64,000 bases of DNA from Pedobacter sp. MC2016-15 (GTDB taxonomy: Bacteria; Bacteroidota; Bacteroidia; Sphingobacteriales; Sphingobacteriaceae): NCBI RefSeq assembly GCF_026239695.1, contig NZ_JAPIVS010000004.1, positions 1 through 64,000 of the forward strand, in the 5' to 3' direction. Made by a program: the position numbers and the translations under genes. Shown in pieces: positions 35,942 to 45,113 of the stretch. The stretch's first letter is position 1. Each line of letters opens with the position of its first letter. Below the pieces are notes generated by a model. The model had not been told where the DNA came from, made no database searches, and was given only the letters and a program-made list of their open reading frames with translations.

Positions 35942-36562
35942 ATGAAATTTTGCAGGTTATTTATTCTGTTATTTGTCATTATTACCACAGAAAGGCTAAA
36001 TGCTCAGGAGAATCCTGCGTCTTACAAGTTTCCTCCAAGGGGTAAGAATGATACAATCAGGGTAGCCTCTACCAATGATAACGGTGAAATGATCCCTTGG
36101 ATGTCTCTGAATGAGGTAGTTATCTATGCGGAGCGTATCTTCAAAAGTCCTGCTGACCGTGCCGCTTATAACCGTCTCCGTTATAATGTCTTAAAGGTGA
36201 TGCCATACGCACTTTTTGCAAAAAGAAGGTATGAGCAGCTGGAACGGGACCTGGCTTTAACAACAGATCGTAAAGAACACAAGAAGTTAGTCAAACAGTG
36301 TGATCAGGAAATCAAGCAAATGTTTAAAACAGAGATCAAAGAGCTGACGATCACACAGGGACAAATACTCACTAAACTGATCGACCGTGAAGTTGGGCGT
36401 ACCACTTACGAGATCGTGAAAGAAACCCAGGGGGGAGTAAAGGCCTTCCTCTATCAGTCCGTTGCCCGTGTTGTGGGCCACAATCTAAAAAGCACTTACA
36501 ATCCCGAAGAAGAAAGGGATATTGAAGCCATTATTGCTTCTTCAGGATTTTACCGGCAATAA
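35942..36562 (+). CDS. DUF4294 secreted protein
   Basis: This 206-residue protein has a signal peptide (cleavage near LNAQE at about 20-22) and a DUF4294-type body: MIPWMSLNEVVIYAERIF, then helical, highly charged segments (RRYEQLERDLALTTDRKEHKK) and GQILTKLIDREVGRTTYEIV. The family is widespread in Bacteroidota, but I know of no assigned function. The bshB1 gene begins 25 bases after its stop, so the two are probably cotranscribed. Confidence 0.8.
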   Translation: MKFCRLFILLFVIITTERLNAQENPASYKFPPRGKNDTIRVASTNDNGEMIPWMSLNEVVIYAERIFKSPADRAAYNRLRYNVLKVMPYALFAKRRYEQLERDLALTTDRKEHKKLVKQCDQEIKQMFKTEIKELTITQGQILTKLIDREVGRTTYEIVKETQGGVKAFLYQSVARVVGHNLKSTYNPEEERDIEAIIASSGFYRQ

Positions 36563-36587
36563 TGATCATACAAGAATAATCACACAC

Positions 36588-37304
36588 ATGAAATTAGATA
36601 TACTCGTATTAGCTGTCCATCCCGATGATGCGGAACTGGGTTGTTCAGGAACTATTTTAAAACATATTGCCCTCGGGAAAAAAGTAGGGATCATTGATTT
36701 TACCAGGGGCGAATTAGGTACCCGCGGAACTGCGGAAACCCGTGATGTCGAAGCCGCAGACTCAGCAAGAATCCTGGGCCTCCATGCCCGCGAAAATCTG
36801 AAATTTAAAGATGCGTTTTTTAAGAATGACGAAGCTCATCAGCTGGAAGTTATCCGCATGATCAGGAAATATCAACCGGAAATTGTGTTGAGCAATGCTT
36901 TGCGCGACAGGCACCCTGATCACAAACGCGCGGGCGACTTGTCAAACGATGCTGTATTCCTATCGGGATTATCAAAAATCAAAACTTTTGAACAGGGTAC
37001 AGAACAACAGGCGTGGAGGCCACGGTTATTGTTACAATATATCCAGGATACCTATATCGAGCCTGATGTAATTGTAGATATTACGCCTTATATGGAGACC
37101 AAACTGGAATCTATCAAAGCATTTAAAACCCAGTTTTTTAATTCTGATCTGGATGAACCTCAGACATATATCTCCTCACCAGAGTTTTTTGAAAGTACCA
37201 TCGGAAGGGCAAGGGAATTTGGCAGATCCATTGGAGCTACCTATGCTGAAGGTTTTACCTCCCGCAAACTTCTTGGCGTAGATAATCTGTTTGACTTGCG
37301 GTAG
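36588..37304 (+). CDS. bshB1: bacillithiol biosynthesis deacetylase BshB1
   Basis: BshB1 is a zinc N-deacetylase of the LmbE/PIG-L family. It removes acetate from N-acetylglucosaminyl-malate in bacillithiol synthesis, so this organism probably uses bacillithiol as its low-molecular-weight thiol. The 238-residue protein has the zinc motif HPDDAE at 11-16 and RHPDHKRAGDL, with the family end EGFTSRKLLGVDNLFDLR. I set the start at the ATG at 36588 (MKLDILVLAVHPDD). It follows DUF4294 by 25 bases. bshA and bshC are not in the window. Confidence 0.9.
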   Translation: MKLDILVLAVHPDDAELGCSGTILKHIALGKKVGIIDFTRGELGTRGTAETRDVEAADSARILGLHARENLKFKDAFFKNDEAHQLEVIRMIRKYQPEIVLSNALRDRHPDHKRAGDLSNDAVFLSGLSKIKTFEQGTEQQAWRPRLLLQYIQDTYIEPDVIVDITPYMETKLESIKAFKTQFFNSDLDEPQTYISSPEFFESTIGRAREFGRSIGATYAEGFTSRKLLGVDNLFDLR

Positions 37305-37387
37305 ATACTTCTGCCGGGGGTATGAAAGATAATGTATTATTCCTTATTTTGGGATAAATTGCAAAAAATTGTAAGAGATATAAGCTG

Positions 37388-38527
37388 ATGAAGAAATTAT
37401 TTTTAGCATTAATGATAGCCTCTCCGGCTTTGGCATGTGGCCAGCAAAATGGAGAATTTACACTCAACGGAAAGATTGGTACGCTAAATTCTCCCGCTAA
37501 AGCCTACCTGAGATATATAGCAAATGAAAAGGAAGTAATTGACTCTGCTGTTCTGACCAAGGGCTCTTTTATGTTTAAAGGGGTAGTGGGCGGACCAACA
37601 CTGGGGCGTCTGATCCTGGACCATAAAGGTGAGGGGTTGATGAAACTGGACAGGACTGCGGATAATGAGGTGGTCTTTCTGGAACCGGCAGTAATCACCA
37701 TTTCCGCAAAGGATTCTATTAAAAATGCGGTCATCACAGGCTCAAAGCTGAACGATGACAATGTAAAATATATGAAATTTATAGCGGCTCCTGTTCAGGG
37801 CATTGCTGCTCTAAATGCAGAATATGGTGCTGCTCCTGAGGAAAAGCAAAAAGACCAGTCCTACAAAACCGGAATGCAGGAACGTTATGAAAAATACGTA
37901 GAGCAACTGAATGGGCTTCAGGCTGACTTTATCAAAGCAAACCCTGATTCTTATTTCAGCCTTATGGCCTTGCGTGAACTTGCAGGTGAAGGCAGCATCG
38001 ATGTGGCAAAGATTGATCCTTTATATCAGGGGCTTTCTGAAAAAATCCGTGCTACAGTTGCAGGTGTAGAGTTGGGCAAAAGTCTGGATGCTGCCAGAAC
38101 AACGTCGGTAGGGGCGATGGCACCTGATTTTACCTTGAATGATGTAAACAATAAGCCGGTGAAGCTTTCCAGCTTCCGGGGAAAATATGTGCTCCTCGAC
38201 TTTTGGGCATCATGGTGTGGTCCATGCCGTGCTGAGAATCCGAACGTAGTTGTTGCCTACAATAAGTTCAAAGACAAGGGCTTTACTGTGCTGGGGGTAT
38301 CCCTCGACCAACCGGGTAAAAGAGCACAGTGGCTGGCGGCGATTGCCAAAGATGGCCTTACCTGGACTCAGGTATCGGATCTTAAATTCTGGAACAGTGA
38401 AGCTGCTCAGTTGTACGGCATCAATAGCATACCGCAGAACTTCCTGATTGACCCATCAGGAAAAATTGCTGCAACAAATTTAAGGGGAGAGGAATTGCAG
38501 TCGAAACTGGCTGAGTTACTTAAATAG
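37388..38527 (+). CDS. TlpA/ResA-like thiol:disulfide oxidoreductase with DUF4369
   Basis: This 379-residue secreted protein has a signal peptide with a Cys near its end (PALACGQQ, possible lipobox with Cys17), a DUF4369 N-terminal domain (about 22-125), a helical linker, and a C-terminal thioredoxin-like domain. The redox motif WCGPC is at 276-280 (FWASWCGPCRAENP). It should reduce or exchange disulfides in the periplasm, for example in cytochrome c or other maturation. The gene stands alone and its stop overlaps the end of the convergent small membrane-protein gene by eight bases. Confidence 0.88.
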   Translation: MKKLFLALMIASPALACGQQNGEFTLNGKIGTLNSPAKAYLRYIANEKEVIDSAVLTKGSFMFKGVVGGPTLGRLILDHKGEGLMKLDRTADNEVVFLEPAVITISAKDSIKNAVITGSKLNDDNVKYMKFIAAPVQGIAALNAEYGAAPEEKQKDQSYKTGMQERYEKYVEQLNGLQADFIKANPDSYFSLMALRELAGEGSIDVAKIDPLYQGLSEKIRATVAGVELGKSLDAARTTSVGAMAPDFTLNDVNNKPVKLSSFRGKYVLLDFWASWCGPCRAENPNVVVAYNKFKDKGFTVLGVSLDQPGKRAQWLAAIAKDGLTWTQVSDLKFWNSEAAQLYGINSIPQNFLIDPSGKIAATNLRGEELQSKLAELLK

Positions 38528-38945
38528 ATTCCTTTCGTTCATCCTGGAAAGGATGTTTCGTGACAATAACATTGCCTACGGCAGTTTTTTCATACATCGC
38601 CACACATGATGTATTGAAAGAACTGCCGAAGTTTACCTTTCCGGGCGAAAGTTCTGAAGGTACCGGACTACCCTCCAGAAAATAATAAACTTTGGTCGTT
38701 CCACCTTTATGATGTGGTTTGTAATTTCCATAGGTTTCCATTTCCGACCAGACCGTATCCTTTACGGTGACAGCGAATACATATTGAACAGGGCCGGTAT
38801 TGTTTTCATTTCTATATTCAGCAACCTGCTTAAAGCCTCCTTTTAAGTCTCCAGCACCCGGCTGGAAGAAAGTGGCCTTCAGCATCCAGCCTACTAAAAA
38901 TAAAACCAGAACAATCAGGAATGTATTTATTTTTCTGTTTCTCAT
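38520..38945 (-). CDS. small single-span membrane protein, unknown
   Basis: This 141-residue protein starts with a positively charged head and one hydrophobic helix (about 7-24, NTFLIVLVLFLVGWML), followed by a soluble domain probably on the periplasmic side. I recognise no domain. Its start overlaps the stop of the lysine aminotransferase gene by four bases (ATGA), a strong sign of coupled translation. Its end overlaps the convergent TlpA-like gene by eight bases. The coupling suggests, but does not show, a link with lysine breakdown. Confidence 0.65.
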   Translation of the reverse strand: MRNRKINTFLIVLVLFLVGWMLKATFFQPGAGDLKGGFKQVAEYRNENNTGPVQYVFAVTVKDTVWSEMETYGNYKPHHKGGTTKVYYFLEGSPVPSELSPGKVNFGSSFNTSCVAMYEKTAVGNVIVTKHPFQDERKESI

Positions 38946-40273
38946 ATTCCTACTAAAATTTTTTCCATGACCTCTATACCCAGGTCAATATGGCTTTTCT
39001 CTACAATAAGGGCAGGGCGGAACCGTATCGTCTGCTGGCCACATCCCAGGAATAATGTATGGTGTTCCAACCCTTTCCTGATAAAAGTATTACGCATCTC
39101 AGAGTCAGGCAAATCAAATGCGCAGAGCAGTCCTTTGCCTCTAACATTGCTGATCTGATCATACCTCCTGGCAAGGGCTTCCAGTTTTTCTTTCAGATAC
39201 TGTCCAACCTCTGCAGCGTTTTCACAAAGTTTATCTTCATCAATGATCTGCAGGATCTGCGTTGCCCTCACCATGTCCACCAGGTTACCGCCCCAGGTAG
39301 AGTTGATTCGCGAAGGTACGTTAAAAACATTGTTTTCTATTTCATCCACTTTAGTACCAGCCAATATACCACAGACCTGCATTTTCTTCCCAAAAGCAAG
39401 AATATCCGGACGCGCCTTTTCAGTGTAATGCTGATGGCACCAGAACTTACCTGTTAAGCCAACTCCTGTCTGCACTTCATCGTAAATCAGCAGGGCTTCG
39501 TTCTCATCAGCAAGATCCCGGAGCTGAATCAGAAATTCCTCGCGCAGGTGATTGTCGCCACCTTCAGATTGTATGGGTTCGATGATGATTGCACAGATAT
39601 CATCCTTATTTTCAGCGAAAGCCTGTTTGATCTGAGCGATAGAGATTTCTTCAGAAAGAAGGGTCTGAATCAGGTTATCCCCCTCCTGTGGAAAGGTCAC
39701 TTTTGGTACAGAAACCCGCGGCCAGTTAAATTTTGCAAACCATTTGGTCTTTTCCGGAGATGTATTGGTTAAGCTCAGGGTATAACCTGTTCTTCCATGA
39801 AAGGCTTTTTCAAAGTGCAGTACCTTGAATCCTTTTTCCTGCTGATATCCACGGGCAAAGTTTTTCTGAACCTTCCAGTCCATTGCTACTTTAATGGCGT
39901 TTTCAATGGCCAGTGCACCGCCCGCGATAAAGAAGGCATGTGGCAGGTAATCGGGAATACCAATTTTTCCAAATGTTTTTACGAACTGGGCATATTGCTG
40001 GGTATATACATCAGAATTGGATGGGTTTGCCATTGCCGCCAATAACAGATGATGCTTGAAATTTTCGTCGTTTAACATCTTAGGATGGTTATATCCCAGA
40101 GGGACAGAGGCGAAACAGGTGAAAAAATCCAACAGATTACGGTTGTATTTGGAGTCATAGAGGTAGGCTCCTTTGCTTTTCTCCATATCATACGTGAGGT
40201 CAAATCCATCAGCTAAAACGTGCTGGCTTAACGTTTCATTTACCTGTTCCGGGGCAACAGTAAGTTGATACAT
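38942..40273 (-). CDS. lat: L-lysine 6-transaminase
   Basis: LAT is a PLP enzyme that moves the epsilon-amino group of lysine to 2-oxoglutarate, giving 2-aminoadipate semialdehyde for catabolism. The 443-residue class III aminotransferase has LIYDEVQTGVGLTGKFW (cofactor Asp) and ILAFGKKMQVCGIL (Lys for the Schiff base). Its N-terminus with FFTCFASVPLGYNHP is characteristic of LAT rather than ornithine aminotransferases. The start is ATG 40273, 18 bases after a near-perfect promoter. The small membrane protein gene overlaps its stop. Confidence 0.85.
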   Translation of the reverse strand: MYQLTVAPEQVNETLSQHVLADGFDLTYDMEKSKGAYLYDSKYNRNLLDFFTCFASVPLGYNHPKMLNDENFKHHLLLAAMANPSNSDVYTQQYAQFVKTFGKIGIPDYLPHAFFIAGGALAIENAIKVAMDWKVQKNFARGYQQEKGFKVLHFEKAFHGRTGYTLSLTNTSPEKTKWFAKFNWPRVSVPKVTFPQEGDNLIQTLLSEEISIAQIKQAFAENKDDICAIIIEPIQSEGGDNHLREEFLIQLRDLADENEALLIYDEVQTGVGLTGKFWCHQHYTEKARPDILAFGKKMQVCGILAGTKVDEIENNVFNVPSRINSTWGGNLVDMVRATQILQIIDEDKLCENAAEVGQYLKEKLEALARRYDQISNVRGKGLLCAFDLPDSEMRNTFIRKGLEHHTLFLGCGQQTIRFRPALIVEKSHIDLGIEVMEKILVGI

Positions 40274-40294
40274 AGTTTTATATTTTGGTTCTGT

Positions 40295-40325
40295 CAAATG
40301 TATGAAAAACAGCCTGATTAACAAA
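40295..40325 (-). promoter_or_regulatory. promoter of lat, consensus
   Basis: On the minus strand TTTG (40325-40322), a 19-base spacer and TACATTTG (40302-40295) match both elements of the Bacteroidota promoter. It is the best promoter in the window; the leader is about 18 bases. Confidence 0.85.
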
Positions 40326-40542
40326 TCCAGGGCATATTATAGGGACTATTGCAGAGATAGATGATAAATCGTTTAATCATGATCTTCGATATTTTTCATC
40401 TTATTTATTGTGCCATTTAATTAAAAAAACTATCGTTCTATTTGCTAAGTTTCATTCTGCACAGGCTGATAAAGGGTAAAATGTTTATTTATTTTCAATT
40501 CCTCTAAACTTTCTTTAATTTTATATCTTGTCAAAACAGATA

Positions 40543-40562
40543 AAGACTTGTAGTTTAGTCTT
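40543..40562. repeat. short inverted repeat upstream of the sigma gene
   Basis: AAGACT (40543-40548) and AGTCTT (40557-40562) form a 6-bp inverted repeat with an 8-base spacer, within about 50 bases of the sigma-factor start. It could be an operator, but it is short and may be chance. Confidence 0.3.
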
Positions 40563-40594
40563 GACTAGATCAGTTTGATAAAGAAAAAACACAG

Positions 40595-41065
40595 ATGCTG
40601 AAAACTGACAGACAGGTACTTGTAGAAAGTAAGCCAGAAAGCATACGAAGTCTTTATGATAAGTATGCAGGGGTGCTATTGGGCTATGTTCAAGAAATCG
40701 TGAAAGACCGCAAATTAGCTGAAGACTGTTTAGTGCGTATATTTTGTCAGCTTTCTGAGGAGTTTGGAGATGAAAACTCTGAAGGTCCCCGAAACTGGGC
40801 ACAGCTGCAACGGTATGCCAAAGTGAAGTTAGTGTCATACACTGCGGTTTCAGGAAGAGCTATTGCAAACGGCGAGACGTTCCGGCTGTCTGATGATCCC
40901 TATCTGGCAGCATTGTCAGCAGAACAAAAGCAGATCTTTGTTGATATCTACTATTACGGGAAAACGGTTGCGATACTTGCAGCAGATTTAAATAAAACTG
41001 AGGAATTCATTCGGAAGACTTTGAAAGAGGCTTTCGCTATACTGAGAAAAAGTGGTGAAAATTAA
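40595..41065 (+). CDS. ECF-type RNA polymerase sigma factor, divergent
   Basis: This 156-residue protein should direct RNA polymerase to a stress or envelope regulon, held in check by the next gene. The first half resembles sigma region 2 (SLYDKYAGVLLGYVQEIVKD, KLAEDCLVRIFCQL). The C-terminal half resembles region 4 (LSAEQKQIFVDIYYYGKTVA, LAADLNKTEEFIRKTLKEAF), but the helix-turn-helix is divergent. The stop overlaps the start of the anti-sigma gene, a common sigma/anti-sigma arrangement. The promoters it recognises are unknown. Confidence 0.75.
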   Translation: MLKTDRQVLVESKPESIRSLYDKYAGVLLGYVQEIVKDRKLAEDCLVRIFCQLSEEFGDENSEGPRNWAQLQRYAKVKLVSYTAVSGRAIANGETFRLSDDPYLAALSAEQKQIFVDIYYYGKTVAILAADLNKTEEFIRKTLKEAFAILRKSGEN

Positions 41066-41561
41066 CGAATACATAGAAAGTGGAGTGCTTGAAGCGTATG
41101 TATTAGGTTCGGCCTCAGAAGCAGAAGCCAGGGAATTATTATATCTGAAAGCAAAACACCCGCAAATTTCGGAAGCGCTGAGGGATCTTGAAATAGACCT
41201 TGAGCATATTTCACAGAGCATGGCTATTACTCCTCCTCCGGGCACCTGGCCAAAGATCGAAGCCAATATCAATGAAATCATTAAAGCCCGCGAATCTGAT
41301 GCTTTAACCATTGATATGCCTTACAGAGACAGATCTTCTGAATCCTCTAAATCCCGTAAGAGCAGCCAGTTTGTAGAAGTAGAAGCAGAATCCGGACATA
41401 TGCGGATCAGCAAAATATGGAGATGGATCTTTGCAGCTGTATTCCTGCTGGGCAAAATATTCCTGGCCTGCGCCATTTATTTCTATATTGAGAATAGTCA
41501 TAATGAGAAAGAGATAGAAATTTTAAAAACTGAATTGCAGCAGATCAAGTCTCTCAGATAA
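41052..41561 (+). CDS. membrane anti-sigma factor
   Basis: This 169-residue single-span protein is predicted to bind and silence the sigma factor encoded just before it. The N-terminal cytoplasmic part resembles the RskA-like anti-sigma region (ESGVLEAYVLGSASEAEARE, PQISEALRDLEIDLE) and lacks a zinc HxxxCxxC motif. One membrane helix follows at about 119-139 (IWRWIFAAVFLLGKIFLACAI), then a short periplasmic coiled tail. The start is GTG (41052 or 41055) and overlaps the sigma gene by 14 bases. It is convergent with the receptor gene downstream. Confidence 0.72.
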   Translation: MVKINEYIESGVLEAYVLGSASEAEARELLYLKAKHPQISEALRDLEIDLEHISQSMAITPPPGTWPKIEANINEIIKARESDALTIDMPYRDRSSESSKSRKSSQFVEVEAESGHMRISKIWRWIFAAVFLLGKIFLACAIYFYIENSHNEKEIEILKTELQQIKSLR

Positions 41562-41575
41562 TATTTTCTCAGAAC

Positions 41576-44020
41576 TTAAGACTTTGCGCGGTTCTGCTCT
41601 TCTTCAGATCCCTTATTTCTTTTTCTCGCTCCTTTAATGGCGCTGCTACCAAAGTGATAAACCCCGGTCAGGCGTAATATCCTGGTTTCCTCTTTCGCAT
41701 TGTAAACGTAATCCTGTCCGGGTATTTTGCTCCTGGAGACATATCTCAGCGTGTTGAAGACATCACTTGCAGCAAGCTTGATACTGAGTTTTTTGTTCAG
41801 CAGCATTTTACTTAATCCCATATCTACACTGTATAACTCCCTGTTTGAAGCGGTGCCCTCAATATTTCTGGAATTATAATATGCTGAAACTTCGGCACTC
41901 AGCGTGGGATTTATGGTTAATGTTTGTGTGCTGTTGATATTGAATGAAAGTTTTCCGCTTTTAAACGCTGCGCCAAACAGCTCAGGAGAGGTAAACCGGT
42001 TGTAAAAAACAGTCAGATTATTACTTGTGGACCACCATTTTGTGAGCGTAAGCGGAACATTTATGTTAAAATTATAGCTGTCCAAAGATGCAAGGTTTCT
42101 GTATGATGCCGCGAGGGTTTTCCGGGCTGTATCATTCAGGGTGACGAAGGCAATGACATCACTGGTGTGGCTGTAGCCAAGACTGGTGTTGATCGTCTTT
42201 TTATACGACCAGGAGGCTTCGAATGAATTAGTGTACTGAGGATTTAAAAATGGGTTTCCCTGAGAATAAGTATAAGCATCAAGATAATGTATAAATGGAT
42301 TTAAGGAAGAATAATTTGGTCTTTCGATTCTTCTGCTGTAAGAAAGACCTATCTCATGGTTTTTGGAAAGTACCCGATTGATGAAAACAGTTGGGAAGAG
42401 ATTCAGATAGTGGCGGTTCACGGTGGTCTGGGTTTCCAATGAATAACCTTTTGAATTTGTCTGTTCTGCTCTTAGCCCCAACTGTAAGGTTAAGCTTTTG
42501 AGTTCAGCACGGAAATTGCCATATGCAGCATTGATATTTTCATCATACATAAAGTGATTACTTTGACGGACGTCATTTTGCCATTGATTGTCTCTGAGGT
42601 TATCAATGATGGTAGTATTCTCCGTATTGACGAAACTGCTCTTTAGCCCGGCGTCCAGTTTCATTTTTTTGCTGAAGGGATACGTGTAGTCTGTTTTAAC
42701 TACCCATATTTTAACAAGTGAAGGTGTTGGATTTCTAAAGGTTACTGTTGGCCTGATCAATTGCCCGTTGACATCATACCAGCTGTTATTATATATGTCG
42801 GTTTTATCTCTTTTGTACCTGGAGAAATCGGCATCGAAGCTAATTTCCTGGCCTGCGGTATCTAATACACCTTTATAATTCAAATTATAGGCCGTGTTCC
42901 GGTAAGTATACCGGGTTGGGTTTATCGCCTTCAAAGTGGAATCTGTCAGATGAGGATCCTTACTGATCCGGGTATTGATATCAGTTACCTGATTCGCTTT
43001 GGTCAGATAGCCGTTCAGTGCCATCCCTATGGTATGCTGATCATTGATGAAATAATCCAAGCCTGTTTTATAATTGGTATTGTTTCTGACCCCGGAATAG
43101 CCACCACTCTGGTCAAAGAATGTCTGACCGTTTTTTGTATTTGTCACACGGTCAACTTCCTGATCCGTAAACCTTTTATTTCTGGAATAGTTTACATCTC
43201 CAAAAATATTAAACTTCTTTTCTCTCTTGTTGAAGGTGAGCCCACTGTTTTCCTTATCATATCTGCCATAACCTGCGCCAGCAGTTACGGTTCCATTAGT
43301 TCCGTAATTCCTGTTCTTTTTGAGCCTGATATTGATGATGCCTGAATTGCCGGCAGCATCATATTTTGAGGAAGGGTTCGTAATCAGTTCAATGCTGGAA
43401 ATGGCATTTCCATCGGTAGCATTCAGTAAGTTGGCCACTTCCTCATTAGAGAGATAGGTCAGCTTTCCGTCGATCATCAAACTTACGCCTTTTTTGCCCC
43501 GCATGCTGATGTTGCCATCTTTATCTACACTTACCCCGGGTGCTTTCCTTAAGATTTCCAGTGCAGTATTCCCTGTGGCCAGGATACTGTTTTCAATATT
43601 CAGTACGGTTTTATCCACCTGTCTTTCTAACAGGGGTTTCTTTGCAACGATGTTTACACTGTTCAATTGTTTTGAGGTTGGGCTGAGTAAGATATCTCCG
43701 GAAGTGTAAGCCTGGTGTTGCTGATCAATTCTAAAAGGGCCTTTGATCACCCCGACATAGCCGATCATATTAAACGCAATCAGATAAGCGTCCTCAGGCA
43801 GGTGGTCAAAAACAAAGCTGCCCTCAGCAGAAGTTATAGCGCCTTTTACAACGGTAGAATCCTTTGCCCTGAGCAATGCTACAGAAACATCATCCATAGG
43901 TTTTTGATGGTCGTCAACCACATTTCCTGTGAGGTGACCATTGTTCGGGGTTTGTGCCTGCGTAACCAGGGACAGGCACAGCGTAATCGTACAAACTATT
44001 GTAGCTAAATTCTTTCTCAT
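41576..44020 (-). CDS. TonB-dependent outer-membrane receptor
   Basis: This 814-residue outer-membrane protein has a signal peptide (cleavage near QAQTP at about 21), an N-terminal carboxypeptidase-regulatory-like domain (about 27-110, GHLTGNVVDDHQKPMDDVSV), a plug domain (about 130-225, TALEILRKAPGVSVDKDG), and a large beta-barrel of the OMP_b-brl_3 type to the end. The substrate is unknown. No SusD-type lipoprotein or transporter lies beside it. The nearest ExbB/ExbD/TonB-like set is about 33 kb away. I chose ATG 44020, the start of the signal peptide (MRKNLATIV). Confidence 0.85.
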   Translation of the reverse strand: MRKNLATIVCTITLCLSLVTQAQTPNNGHLTGNVVDDHQKPMDDVSVALLRAKDSTVVKGAITSAEGSFVFDHLPEDAYLIAFNMIGYVGVIKGPFRIDQQHQAYTSGDILLSPTSKQLNSVNIVAKKPLLERQVDKTVLNIENSILATGNTALEILRKAPGVSVDKDGNISMRGKKGVSLMIDGKLTYLSNEEVANLLNATDGNAISSIELITNPSSKYDAAGNSGIINIRLKKNRNYGTNGTVTAGAGYGRYDKENSGLTFNKREKKFNIFGDVNYSRNKRFTDQEVDRVTNTKNGQTFFDQSGGYSGVRNNTNYKTGLDYFINDQHTIGMALNGYLTKANQVTDINTRISKDPHLTDSTLKAINPTRYTYRNTAYNLNYKGVLDTAGQEISFDADFSRYKRDKTDIYNNSWYDVNGQLIRPTVTFRNPTPSLVKIWVVKTDYTYPFSKKMKLDAGLKSSFVNTENTTIIDNLRDNQWQNDVRQSNHFMYDENINAAYGNFRAELKSLTLQLGLRAEQTNSKGYSLETQTTVNRHYLNLFPTVFINRVLSKNHEIGLSYSRRIERPNYSSLNPFIHYLDAYTYSQGNPFLNPQYTNSFEASWSYKKTINTSLGYSHTSDVIAFVTLNDTARKTLAASYRNLASLDSYNFNINVPLTLTKWWSTSNNLTVFYNRFTSPELFGAAFKSGKLSFNINSTQTLTINPTLSAEVSAYYNSRNIEGTASNRELYSVDMGLSKMLLNKKLSIKLAASDVFNTLRYVSRSKIPGQDYVYNAKEETRILRLTGVYHFGSSAIKGARKRNKGSEEEQNRAKS

Positions 44021-44122
44021 GAGGACGTACATGCGACCCGCATCACTTGGCTGCTGCCTGCGGGTAATTAAATAACAGTCAATTTTATTTTCTGTAAATT
44101 TAATTCAAGTATGTCCCGGGGT

Positions 44123-44146
44123 AAACCCCCTATAGCGGGGGTTTTT
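44123..44146. terminator. hairpin near the 3' end of the PLP-enzyme gene
   Basis: An 8-bp stem (44123-44130 with 44137-44144, core CCCCC/GGGGG) lies directly downstream of the PLP-enzyme stop on the minus strand. The T-tract is stronger on the plus strand, where no gene needs it, so its direction of use is uncertain. Confidence 0.55.
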
Positions 44147-45017
44147 AAAGCAATTTTTCCTTCATTCCCATGATCCCGAGCAGTCCGCCGGTATGCAGGG
44201 CCGCGATCTTCTCATGAGACTGGAAGTAGTGTTGAGCTGCCAGGTCTTCAATGGCAAAGAACATCTTGGCCGTATAAACCGGATCGATCAGAATGCCATG
44301 CCCTGCGCTGAAATCTCTGATAAACCGGAGCAATGCTGGCTGGGTCTTCGCATATCCCCCAAAATGATAACCGGTGTGTAAAATCAACGAAGCTGTTTCC
44401 GGGACGTATTTTTGAATATCATCCCTGATAAAATCAGCGCCCTTTAAAACTGGTATCACATGTAGCTTTGTTTTTAAGCCTGCATCCCGAATCCCCTGTA
44501 GTAAGCCTGCAGCTGTAGTTCCTGTGCCGGCTGCACAAAACAGATGATCAAGATCCTGCGGAAGTTCTGCAATAATTTCAGCGCAGCCTTTTACCGCTTC
44601 TGCAGAGGCACCGCCTTCATTGATAAAATAAGCACTGATATCTCCGGCAAAGTGCTGCTCAAAACATCGTTGTTTATCTCTGTAACTTTCTCTGTCTGTA
44701 AATATCAGGTTCATTCCATACAACTGGCAGAGCAGCAGCATTTCGTTCAGTACCTTTTCTCCCCGAACAAAGGCAGTTGCCTGCAGACCGGATCTGGCAG
44801 CAGCGGCAGCGGTGGCCACTAAGTGGTTTGAATACGCACCGCCAAAAGTGACCAGGTGATTCTTGCCCTTTTCTGCCGCATCCTGCAGTATATACTTTAG
44901 CTTGCGCCATTTGTTTCCCGAGATATAGGGATCGATCAGGTCATCCCTTTTTATCCATAAATCAGTCAGAACCGGATGATTCAATTGTTGCAGGGGACTG
45001 TTCAGTGCTGTAAACAT
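44145..45017 (-). CDS. ACC deaminase / D-cysteine desulfhydrase family PLP enzyme
   Basis: This PLP-dependent lyase of the tryptophan-synthase-beta fold belongs to the family that opens aminocyclopropane carboxylate or desulfhydrates D-cysteine. The 290-residue protein has the PLP-Lys region SGNKWRKLKYIL, the loop TFGGAYSNHLVATAA and the Gly-rich AAGTGTTAAGLL. At about 290 residues it is shorter than ACC deaminases (about 340). It may be a D-cysteine desulfhydrase or an uncharacterised relative. The start is ATG 45017 (MFTALNSPLQQL); ATG 45053 would add 12 residues not usual for the family. Confidence 0.8.
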   Translation of the reverse strand: MFTALNSPLQQLNHPVLTDLWIKRDDLIDPYISGNKWRKLKYILQDAAEKGKNHLVTFGGAYSNHLVATAAAAARSGLQATAFVRGEKVLNEMLLLCQLYGMNLIFTDRESYRDKQRCFEQHFAGDISAYFINEGGASAEAVKGCAEIIAELPQDLDHLFCAAGTGTTAAGLLQGIRDAGLKTKLHVIPVLKGADFIRDDIQKYVPETASLILHTGYHFGGYAKTQPALLRFIRDFSAGHGILIDPVYTAKMFFAIEDLAAQHYFQSHEKIAALHTGGLLGIMGMKEKLL

Positions 45018-45082
45018 CAGGCAAATATAAATCATTATGCTGTGCCAGCTCATTTCTTTCGAGAAATGTAATTGTTAAAGGT

Positions 45083-45090
45083 TAGTTTTG
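45083..45090 (+). promoter_or_regulatory. -7 box of rluD
   Basis: TAGTTTTG matches TAnnTTTG and predicts a leader of about 20 bases before ATG 45114. The -33 box is unclear. Confidence 0.5.
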
Positions 45091-45113
45091 TAAACTGAAT
45101 CATAAAATTAAGA

